From Prolixibacteraceae bacterium (GTDB lineage: Bacteria; Bacteroidota; Bacteroidia; Bacteroidales; Prolixibacteraceae): a stretch of DNA of 38,903 bases. The stretch is taken from contig WTWZ01000017.1 of NCBI GenBank assembly GCA_009773765.1, forward strand, positions 1 through 38,903. Direction: 5' to 3'. Below the pieces are notes generated by a model. It did not search any database and was not told the origin of the DNA. It saw nothing but the letters and a program-made list of their open reading frames with translations. The position numbers and the translations under genes were made by a program. Numbering within the stretch: the stretch's first letter is position 1; every line of letters begins with the position of its first letter. This document shows positions 32,596 through 38,903 of the stretch, one piece after another.

Positions 32596-33885
32596 ATGAA
32601 GAAAGTTCTCATCATCACCTATTACTGGCCGCCCAGCGGGGGAGGCGGGGTTATGCGGTGGCTGAAGATGTCGAAATTTCTTCCCGAACTGGGATGGCAA
32701 CCTGTTATTTTTACTCCCGAAAATCCCGATCCATCGGTTATTGACGAAAGTTTACTTCAGGAAATACATCATGAAACTATCGAAATAAAAACGCCAATCT
32801 GGGAACCTTACCATTTGTACCGCAAACTGACTGGCAAAAAAAGCGGGGCAAAATTTAAGGCAGGCTATATTTCCGAGGCCTCGGAGGGAAGCTGGAAAAG
32901 CAGGCTTTCGGTGTTTATCCGCGGAAATTTTCTGATTCCCGATCCTCGTATTTTCTGGGTCTCCCCTTCAATTAATTTTCTGACAAAATATTTAAAGGAA
33001 AACCCGGTTGACCTGATTGTTTCAACCGGGCCACCGCACAGTATGCACCTGATTGCGCTTGGATTGAAAAAGAAATTTGAAATACCTTGGGTTGCCGATT
33101 TCCGCGACCCGTGGACAGATATCGATTTTTACCATAAACTGAAACTGACCCGGCTGGCCGACAAAAAACACCGGCAACTGGAGAAAAAAGTGCTTTCCAC
33201 CGCCGACTATTTGGTAACTGTTAGCCGTGGTTGCGCAGAGGGCCTCTTAAAAATTGGCAACCGTAAGATCGAAGTCGTCACCAACGGTTACGATCCTTCG
33301 GATTACGAATTTGAAAAACCCGGCCTGGACAAAACTTTTACCATTTCGCATTTCGGTGCATTTAACAAAGACCGCAACCCCGTTGCACTTTGGCTGGCGA
33401 TGGATGAACTGGCAACTGAAAACCCTGATTTTAGAAATTTGCTGCGTATTAAACTTTATGGCCAAACGGATGCGTCAGTCATAAACGACATTAAAAAGCA
33501 CAACCTCACTGATAACCTTGTGATTATTGAACATCTCCCGCACCAAAAAGGATTGGTTGAGTTGTGCAAATCGCAGGTTCTTTTGCTCCCGTTAAACAAT
33601 ACGCCCAATGTAAAAGGAATACTCACAGGTAAGATGTTTGAATATATTGCCCTTCAGCGGCCAATTCTGGCAATTGGCCCAACCGATGCCGATTTTGCAG
33701 AAATACTGAGGGAAACCAATTCAGGCATTTCGCTGAATTTTGACGATTTACCAGGAATTAAAAATGCACTCCAAAATTACTTTAATCTTTTTAACGAGAA
33801 CAAACTAATGGTTAAACCGGGCGCTTACGAAAAATATTCAAGAAAAAACCTGGCCAAACAATTTGTGAACCTGATTCAACCTTGA
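32596..33885 (+). CDS. Glycosyltransferase family 4-like protein
   Basis: A 429-residue GT-B enzyme. The N-terminus KKVLIITYYWPPSGGGGVMR is the usual GT4 opening with a glycine loop. Further on are STGPPHSMHLIAL, WVADFRDPWTD, VVTNGYDPSDY and, in the donor half, LLPLNNTPNVKGILTGKMFE followed by YIALQRPILAIGP, where the Glu after MF fits the GT4 E-x7-E region. It likely adds a sugar to a surface polysaccharide or glycolipid on the cytosolic face. A strong palindrome follows 17 bases after the stop. Confidence 0.85.
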   Translation: MKKVLIITYYWPPSGGGGVMRWLKMSKFLPELGWQPVIFTPENPDPSVIDESLLQEIHHETIEIKTPIWEPYHLYRKLTGKKSGAKFKAGYISEASEGSWKSRLSVFIRGNFLIPDPRIFWVSPSINFLTKYLKENPVDLIVSTGPPHSMHLIALGLKKKFEIPWVADFRDPWTDIDFYHKLKLTRLADKKHRQLEKKVLSTADYLVTVSRGCAEGLLKIGNRKIEVVTNGYDPSDYEFEKPGLDKTFTISHFGAFNKDRNPVALWLAMDELATENPDFRNLLRIKLYGQTDASVINDIKKHNLTDNLVIIEHLPHQKGLVELCKSQVLLLPLNNTPNVKGILTGKMFEYIALQRPILAIGPTDADFAEILRETNSGISLNFDDLPGIKNALQNYFNLFNENKLMVKPGAYEKYSRKNLAKQFVNLIQP

Positions 33886-33901
33886 GGTTTTCTCCCTATT
33901 T

Positions 33902-33926
33902 ATACGATGACTCAAAGTCATCGTAT
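33902..33926. repeat. Perfect 11-bp hairpin with CAA loop after the GT4 gene
   Basis: ATACGATGACT (33902-33912) and AGTCATCGTAT (33916-33926) pair perfectly around CAA. There is no T-run on either side, so it is not a classic terminator. The centre ACTCAAAGT is nearly the same as the centre of the palindrome inside nnr (GCTCAAAGT), with a different stem. Confidence 0.75.
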
Positions 33927-34029
33927 GAATATCAGAAGATTCATTTCGCTTTTAAACCTTTAACCCAATCTTTTCAGTGTGTATTTTATTATATTTAAAT
34001 AGCTTTTTTGTTATAAATCAAGTATCAGG

Positions 34030-34220
34030 ATGGACAAAACTGTTTTTCGTAGGGGAAAAATTAAGGAACAGGGAAACGATTTTCTATTTTGGCAATCGCA
34101 GCCCTAGAAACCAGGTTAGCTGTAATGGAACAAATCAGAAAGAAATACAACGACTGGAAATATGGTCCTGAACAAAGATTTCAGGGAGTTTATCGGATTG
34201 TTAAATGCAAACGGGGTTAA
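34030..34220 (+). pseudogene. Remnant of a small protein gene paired with a nucleotidyltransferase
   Basis: ATG 34030 opens MDKTVFRRGKIKEQGNDFLF, then WQSQP and a stop; one base shift near 34105 restores LETRLAVMEQIRKKYNDWK, then YGPEQRFQGVYRIVKCKRG and a stop at 34218-34220. The two parts together match a small protein that I recall being encoded directly before DUF6036-type nucleotidyltransferases. The frameshift makes it inactive. It overlaps the start of the nucleotidyltransferase remnant. Confidence 0.55.
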
Positions 34221-34314
34221 ATACCTGATTGTTGGTGGGAATGCAGTTGGCTTTCATGGTTATCCGAGATACACCAAAGATTTGGCCGATCTTGATAATT
34301 TAAAACCCTTGTAA
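34162..34314 (+). pseudogene. Internally deleted nucleotidyltransferase (DUF6036/AbiEii-like) gene
   Basis: A 50-codon frame reads DFREFIGLLNANGVKYLIVG, then GNAVGFHGYPRYTKDLADLD and NLKPL. The first part is the N-terminus of a MNT-type nucleotidyltransferase ending just at the catalytic TKDLD region; the last residues (DLADLDNL) look like the C-terminus of the same family. The central 100 or so residues are missing, so this is a deletion that joined both ends in frame. The catalytic GG site is also altered (GGNAV where GGYAV is usual). Confidence 0.65.
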
Positions 34315-34344
34315 ACTGATTAACTTCATATTTCTGAAAAGAGA

Positions 34345-35934
34345 TTATGTTTTCTTCGGAATTTTCAGCTTCTGCCCAACAACCAGCCCTTTTTCGTTCG
34401 AAATTTTGTTTAACTCCATTATTTCACCACTGGTAATTCCTTCATATTTTTGAGAAATATTCCAAATATTGTCTCCATCCCGTATAGTGTAATATTCATA
34501 ATCAGTTGAAGTATTTGCAACACTTGCAGAAGAAATATTACTGTTTTGTTTTTGAGAAGCGCTTGGCGTACCCGGATTTTCGTATTTCGATTTATCTTTT
34601 TCGGGAACGTAAACGGCCAGTTTTTGCCCTGCCCTGATTAGGTTTCTCCTGATATTGTTCCAGTATGTTAAATCGTTTTGTTTAACTCTGTACTTAGCTG
34701 CAATTCCGCCAACAGTGTCGCCTGCTTTTACCGTGTAAACAATTTTTGCTTTCCCTTTCACATCAGACGGTGTAAAATAGCCAGGGGTACTTTCAACCGG
34801 ATTAACCAGCGTATTGTTCGGGAAAAAGCGCTCACGCCCGTATGCAAAAACCAGTGTATCTTTTTCAATAAATTCAAAGATTTTTTCGTGAGGCAAAACA
34901 AGCGGATACGGTTTTTTTGCGCTGGCAGGAATTACCCCGCGCCGGTACATCGGATTTAAGGCCTGCAAATATTCTTTTTCGATATTGAGCATAGCCGTTA
35001 CCTGGTCGAAATGCAGGTAATTGTTTACCATTATTGTATCAACATCAATTGGCATTGAAGGAATTTGTGGTTTCAGGTTGTGCTCTTCGTAATAATTCAT
35101 CATGTATGTAGCCGCAATAAACAGTGGGACATAACCCCGGGTTTCACGTGGCAGCAGGTAATACAACTCCCAGTAATTTGTTTTTCCGCCCGAACGCCTT
35201 ATAGCCTTGTTTACATTGCCCGGTCCGCAATTGTATGCGGCAATCGCCAAATGCCAGTCGTTGTAAATGTCATAAAGATATTTCAAATACTTCGCTGCTG
35301 CTTCCGATGATTTAACGGGGTCGCGCCGTTCATCAACAAAACTGGTAATTTCAAGCCCCAAAAATTTGGCGGTGCCATACATAAATTGCCATAATCCCAT
35401 CGCCCCAACCCTCGAGGTTGCAACCGGATCAAGAGCCGACTCAATAATTGAAAGATATTTCAGTTCAAGCGGCAAATCGTGTTTATCCAGAATTTCCTCG
35501 AACATGGGAAAATAATATTCCGACAAACCAATCATCCGTTCTACCTGATTTCGTTTACGCTCGGTGTACATTTTTATAAAACTTAATACTGCAGGGTTGA
35601 ATGATAGGTCAATGACCTGTTTCGTTTCTTCAAGACGCTGAATATAAACCGAGTCGGGAATATTTGTGGGGTAAAAATCTGAAACCGCACCTTCCACAGT
35701 ATTGCCGGCAAATGCATTTTTAATAAACCAATTGTTGGTCGCGCTGTCAATTTGCGATGAGAACATGTCGCTTAAATCTTCATCGACTATTTTTTTACCA
35801 ATTATAACCGAGTCTGTTTCCAACGAAAAAACAGAATCTGAAACCATATCCTGCATCAGTCCGGGTTGCTGCGCAGAAACGATATTGAAAAAAAGGGTCA
35901 ACGCAATGATAATTAGCTTTACTTTTTTCATCAT
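34345..35934 (-). CDS. Lytic transglycosylase with two LysM domains (MltD-like)
   Basis: A 529-residue exported cell-wall enzyme. The signal peptide MMKKVKLIIIALTLFFNIVS ends before AQQ. The SLT domain shows YLSIIESALDPVATSRVGAM followed by GLWQFMYGTAK with catalytic Glu E165, then AYNCGPGNVNKAI and LPRETRGYVPLFIAA. Two LysM repeats close the protein: TVKAGDTVGGIAAKYRVKQN (about 405-450) and TIRDGDNIWNISQKYEGITS (about 483-527). It cleaves peptidoglycan glycan strands, making 1,6-anhydro ends. It is the last gene of a four-gene group, 5 bases after the DUF5683 gene. Tandem ATGs at 35934 and 35931 leave the exact start open. Confidence 0.93.
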   Translation of the reverse strand: MMKKVKLIIIALTLFFNIVSAQQPGLMQDMVSDSVFSLETDSVIIGKKIVDEDLSDMFSSQIDSATNNWFIKNAFAGNTVEGAVSDFYPTNIPDSVYIQRLEETKQVIDLSFNPAVLSFIKMYTERKRNQVERMIGLSEYYFPMFEEILDKHDLPLELKYLSIIESALDPVATSRVGAMGLWQFMYGTAKFLGLEITSFVDERRDPVKSSEAAAKYLKYLYDIYNDWHLAIAAYNCGPGNVNKAIRRSGGKTNYWELYYLLPRETRGYVPLFIAATYMMNYYEEHNLKPQIPSMPIDVDTIMVNNYLHFDQVTAMLNIEKEYLQALNPMYRRGVIPASAKKPYPLVLPHEKIFEFIEKDTLVFAYGRERFFPNNTLVNPVESTPGYFTPSDVKGKAKIVYTVKAGDTVGGIAAKYRVKQNDLTYWNNIRRNLIRAGQKLAVYVPEKDKSKYENPGTPSASQKQNSNISSASVANTSTDYEYYTIRDGDNIWNISQKYEGITSGEIMELNKISNEKGLVVGQKLKIPKKT

Positions 35935-35939
35935 GTTTA

Positions 35940-36548
35940 TTAAAATTTAAACGTGCAATTAATGCCATAAACCAATTGGTTTTCAAAAGTTTTAACTGCA
36001 GGTTGCCAATTTAAAGTCAGGTCTTCGCTTATATCGAAATCAAACAAGTGGGCATCAACGCTGGCATCAATAATATTGAGGCCATAAAAACCGACCAAAC
36101 TAATAATCAGTAAATCGCGGTTTCGTCGGTAATAATCAGATTGTTTCGATAAACCGGTTTTGAAATTAATAGAATCTGTTGGATTTTCCAAATCATAATA
36201 CTTCGAAGCTTGGATATCGAGATACGATTTGGATTCGGGATCACCATCGGTAAGGTCGCTGTTTGCTTTTTTATAGGTACTGTAAAACCCATTGTTCCAG
36301 CCAATAAAATAACCAATCGTTCCAAAACCAGCATAAATTAATGGAATTTTCCAGTATTTTTTGTTGTAGGCCTGCCCCAATCCTGGTAAAATGGCTGAAT
36401 AAATGGCGGCCTTTTTTGGGGAATGAAGTTGTACTGTATCAACCGGGATTTCTGCAACTTGCCTGGTATCAATTTCCAATCCCTGCCCGTAAAGGTTGAA
36501 CGTAATTAAAACAAGCAGAACGAAAATGATATTTTTATTTAAACCCAC
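35940..36548 (-). CDS. DUF5683 domain membrane protein
   Basis: A 202-residue protein with an N-terminal signal (IIFVLLVLITFNLYGQG) and the DUF5683 core: SPKKAAIYSAILPGLGQAYN, KKYWKIPLIYAGFGTIGYFI, then GWNNGFYSTYKKA, and a late FYGLNIIDASVDAHLFDFD. The family is Bacteroidota-specific, of unknown function, and regularly placed between parB and a LysM transglycosylase, as here. That placement hints at a link between chromosome segregation and cell envelope growth, but no direct evidence exists in the sequence. Confidence 0.9.
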   Translation of the reverse strand: MGLNKNIIFVLLVLITFNLYGQGLEIDTRQVAEIPVDTVQLHSPKKAAIYSAILPGLGQAYNKKYWKIPLIYAGFGTIGYFIGWNNGFYSTYKKANSDLTDGDPESKSYLDIQASKYYDLENPTDSINFKTGLSKQSDYYRRNRDLLIISLVGFYGLNIIDASVDAHLFDFDISEDLTLNWQPAVKTFENQLVYGINCTFKF

Positions 36549-36608
36549 ACGTATTAATTTTACCCAAAAATAGAAGTTTACTTGCGTAAACCGGAAGTAA
36601 TTATTGGG

Positions 36609-37475
36609 CTACCCTTGATTTTCAATTATTTTAACAATTCTTTCCAAATCAGGCACCGATTTAAACGGAATAACAATTTTCCCCCGTCCGTGACTGTTCA
36701 CCGAAATATCAATTTTGGAGCTGAATATTTTATCCAGTTGTTTTTTCAGGTTCTGATATTCTTTCGGAACTCTTATTTTCCCGATTTCTGCTGGTTCCTT
36801 TTGTGTTTCATCGTTCAGGTTCCGGACAATTTCCTCCACGCGCCTAACCGACAAACCCATTTTCAAAATCTGGCTATAAATTAAGGTTTGTTTTTCCGGG
36901 TCCTCAATATTGATAATGGCGCGGGCATGTCCCATCGAAATCAGCTTTTCAATCAACCCTTTTTGAATTACCGCAGGCAACTTCAATAGCCTCAGGTAAT
37001 TAGCAATGGTCGAACGTTTTTTCCCCACCCGCGAGCTAAGTTCTTCCTGGGTAAATTGAAGCTCCTCAAGCAAACGCTGGTAACTCATGGCTATTTCGAT
37101 GGCGTCCAAATCTTCGCGCTGAATATTTTCAACGAGTGCCATTTCGAGCATGCCTTCGTCTTTGGCTTTTCTGATAAATGCCGGTATTGACTCCATGCCA
37201 GCCATTTGTGCAGCCCTGTACCTTCTTTCTCCGGCAATAATCTGGTATTTACTATCGGCTACCTTTCGCAAAGTAATAGGCTGAATCAAACCAATTTCCT
37301 TTATCGATTCGGCCAATTCCTTTAAGGTTTCCTCGTCGAACCTGGATCGAGGCTGAAATGGATTTGCTTCAATCTTCGACAATTCAATTTCATCTATTCC
37401 TGCGCCCGGCTGCATTCTGTCTGCATCATCCATCAGCGCCCCAAGTCCCCTGCCAAGTACGTTCCTTTTAACCAT
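36609..37475 (-). CDS. parB: ParB/Spo0J-type chromosome partition protein
   Basis: A 288-residue protein. The N-terminal ParB/sulfiredoxin-like domain shows NPFQPRSRFDEETLKELAES and IAGERRYRAAQMAG (CTP-binding arginine patch, GERRYRA), then a helix-turn-helix region (FTQEELSSRVGKKRSTIANY, LRLLKLP). The C-terminal dimer domain ends near residue 288 with DLERIVKIIENQG. ParB loads at parS sites and spreads as a CTP-dependent clamp. It follows parA after 8 bases. Start ATG at 37475 gives the typical VKRNVLGRGLGALMDD. Confidence 0.96.
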   Translation of the reverse strand: MVKRNVLGRGLGALMDDADRMQPGAGIDEIELSKIEANPFQPRSRFDEETLKELAESIKEIGLIQPITLRKVADSKYQIIAGERRYRAAQMAGMESIPAFIRKAKDEGMLEMALVENIQREDLDAIEIAMSYQRLLEELQFTQEELSSRVGKKRSTIANYLRLLKLPAVIQKGLIEKLISMGHARAIINIEDPEKQTLIYSQILKMGLSVRRVEEIVRNLNDETQKEPAEIGKIRVPKEYQNLKKQLDKIFSSKIDISVNSHGRGKIVIPFKSVPDLERIVKIIENQG

Positions 37476-37483
37476 TGTAAAAA

Positions 37484-38287
37484 TTAATTGATAACTATAT
37501 TTTTTTCTTTCCCCAATTGTGTCATTTTGTTACGCTGCAAAATTTCGCGCGCAAGGTTCATGTGGCTTATTGAACCTTTTGAACTGGCATCATAGAGAAT
37601 TACCGGTTTACCGTAACTTGGGGCCTCGCCCAGCTTAACGTTTCGCTGAATCACGGTTTCAAAAACCATTTCCTGAAAATGACGCTTTACCTCTTCATAA
37701 ACCTGGTTCGATAAATTAAGCCGGCCATCGAACATGGTAAGCAGAAAACCTTCGATTTCAAGGTTTTTATTCAGCCTGTTTTGAATTATTTTGATGGTAT
37801 TTAACAATTTGCCCAATCCTTCGAGAGCGAAATACTCGCACTGAACCGGAATAATTACAGAATCGGATGCGGTTAAAGCATTTACTGTAATCAATCCCAA
37901 AGACGGAGAACAATCGATAAAAATAAAATCGTAAACTTCTTTCAGGTGCCCGATTGCATTTTTTAAAACCTTTTCGCGATTAGGCAGGTTAAGCATTTCA
38001 ATTTCAGCGCCAACCAAATCAATGTGCGATGGAATAATATCCAGGTTGGCAATATCGGTTTTCAAAACCACCTTTTCAGCATCTACCTCATCAATAATAC
38101 ATTCGTAAATACTCGATTGAATATTTTTCAGGTCAAAACCCAATCCTGATGTTGCATTAGCCTGGGGATCGGCGTCGATAATCAGAACTTTCTGCTCCAG
38201 AACTGCCAGGCTGGCCGCGAGGTTAATAGTAGTAGTTGTTTTACCCACGCCGCCTTTCTGGTTTGCCAACGATATAATTTTTCCCAT
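37484..38287 (-). CDS. parA: ParA/Soj-type chromosome partition ATPase
   Basis: A 267-residue deviant Walker A ATPase: NQKGGVGKTTTTINLAASLA (signature lysine in KGGVGKTT), IIDADPQANATSG and FIFIDCSPSLGLITVNAL. It binds DNA nonspecifically as an ATP dimer and works with ParB to move origins apart. First gene of the parA-parB-DUF5683-transglycosylase group on the reverse strand. The presence of chromosomal parAB suggests the origin region may not be far away, though this is only a tendency. Confidence 0.97.
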   Translation of the reverse strand: MGKIISLANQKGGVGKTTTTINLAASLAVLEQKVLIIDADPQANATSGLGFDLKNIQSSIYECIIDEVDAEKVVLKTDIANLDIIPSHIDLVGAEIEMLNLPNREKVLKNAIGHLKEVYDFIFIDCSPSLGLITVNALTASDSVIIPVQCEYFALEGLGKLLNTIKIIQNRLNKNLEIEGFLLTMFDGRLNLSNQVYEEVKRHFQEMVFETVIQRNVKLGEAPSYGKPVILYDASSKGSISHMNLAREILQRNKMTQLGKEKNIVIN

Positions 38288-38398
38288 CTAATTGCCTAAA
38301 TTTAAAATTGAAAGGCTTCAAAGTTAACAATTTCAAATAAACCTCATTCCGTTTTTTTTCCATGCCTGCCTGAACATGGATAAATAGTTGAAATTAAA

Positions 38399-38903
38399 TT
38401 AAAAAAGAGCTGTTTTTTGCAATAACATTTCGTTAATGAGTTGATCCTTATTTACAGGAGAAACCCCGGTTTTTTCACAAACCAGGCCACCGGCCAAATT
38501 CGACATCCAAGCAAGTATTCCGGGATTTAAACCCGTTGCCAAAGCCAGGCTTGCCACGCTGATAACCGTATCACCTGCCCCTGAAACATCGGCAACGTAA
38601 CGAATATTTGCAGGAAAATACAGTTCCTGAACACCATTACTGATAAAAACCCCCAACTCTGAAAGCGTGATAAAAATGATTTTGAAACTTTGTTTTTCCC
38701 TGAACAGGCCAGCTTCCCTCCTGATTTTTTCCAAATCGCCCTTTTCAACCGGAATGTCAACACCATCGGTAAACTCCTTAAAATTGGGTTTGAAAAGAGA
38801 TACATTTTTGTAGTGCCTGAAATTTCGTTTTTTGGGGTCCACTGCAGTTGGAATACCCTTAGAAATGGCCATTTCGTTGATTTTTTCGAATAAAGTTGGT
38901 GTC
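38399..38903 (-). CDS. PfkB-family sugar kinase, RfaE/HldE kinase-domain type (3' part only)
   Basis: The frame enters from the right window edge and covers the last 167 residues. It shows IPTAVDPKKRNFRHYKNVSL followed by FKPNFKE, and the PfkB signature DVSGAGDTVISVASLALATG with the catalytic Asp in GAGD. The PKKRNF/KPNxKE pairing is typical of the D-glycero-beta-D-manno-heptose-7-phosphate kinase (RfaE domain I/HldE), which supplies ADP-heptose. It ends at residue FGD-free tail LLQKTALF with no nucleotidyltransferase domain, so it would be a stand-alone kinase. A 111-base gap without a gene separates it from parA. The heptose link fits the GT9 gene at 20476. Confidence 0.85.
   Translation of the reverse strand, partial: TPTLFEKINEMAISKGIPTAVDPKKRNFRHYKNVSLFKPNFKEFTDGVDIPVEKGDLEKIRREAGLFREKQSFKIIFITLSELGVFISNGVQELYFPANIRYVADVSGAGDTVISVASLALATGLNPGILAWMSNLAGGLVCEKTGVSPVNKDQLINEMLLQKTALF

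Noticed and set aside
33977-34171. A 64-codon forward open frame after the GT4 gene
   Set aside because: The frame is out of phase with the recognisable remnants at 34030-34314 and has no family resemblance.
38360-38379. Hairpin CCATG...CATGG between the sugar kinase and parA
   Set aside because: On the transcribed (reverse) strand it is followed by an A-run, not a T-run, and the stem is only 5 bp, so it is not a terminator.

Overview
The window looks like a chromosomal stretch of a Bacteroidota bacterium, most likely order Bacteroidales/Marinilabiliales (inference). The signs are Bacteroidota-type families (DUF4831, DUF5683, single-chain GlyRS, an 80-residue AtpC, a parA-parB-DUF5683-LysM transglycosylase order) and several close matches to the Bacteroidota promoter pattern TTG-N19/20-TAnnTTTG. 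No tRNA, rRNA or CRISPR array was seen.

Layout. 1-771 (-): start of a POT peptide transporter, cut by the window edge. 981-6622 (+): NAD(P)HX repair enzyme, DUF4831 protein, MFS carrier and PepD dipeptidase. 6676-12836 (+): a tight five-gene operon, the most interesting part of the window. It encodes a [4Fe-4S] protein, a radical SAM enzyme, a DUF116-polyprenyl synthase fusion, a small alpha/alpha-toroid protein and a squalene-hopene-cyclase-like class II terpene cyclase. 12837-13687: a hairpin and a scar of decayed mobile DNA (transposase and GxxExxY remnants). 13688-18532 (+): PQQ-type beta-propeller, MMPL/RND lipid-type transporter, and a second polyprenyl synthase whose ribosome binding site lies inside the transporter gene. 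18648-21462 (+): atpD, atpC and a GT9 glycosyltransferase.

21509-27324 is an AT-rich accessory block: McrB and McrC (modification-dependent restriction), a DUF2283 protein and a DUF4143 ATPase (-). The ATPase gene ends inside the 3' remnant of a second patB-like aminotransferase gene. 27470-29385 (-): PatB-like C-S lyase and ComB-like phosphatase, translationally coupled; comB carries two copies of a G/C-rich interspersed repeat in its coding sequence. 29637-33885 (+): secreted two-module protein, glyS, a VapBC-type toxin-antitoxin pair and a GT4 glycosyltransferase. 33886-34344 holds a palindrome and a decayed two-gene nucleotidyltransferase locus. 34345-38287 (-): parA, parB, DUF5683 and a LysM transglycosylase. 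38399-38903 (-): 3' part of a PfkB/RfaE-type sugar kinase.

How genes may work together (inference): the operon at 6676-12836 makes a prenyl chain, cyclises it, and probably modifies it by radical chemistry. The MMPL transporter and second prenyl synthase downstream could supply the precursor and export the lipid, as HpnN does for hopanoids. No squalene-synthase-type gene (HpnC/D/E, SQS) is visible here, so the substrate could be something other than squalene. I know of no description of this gene combination.
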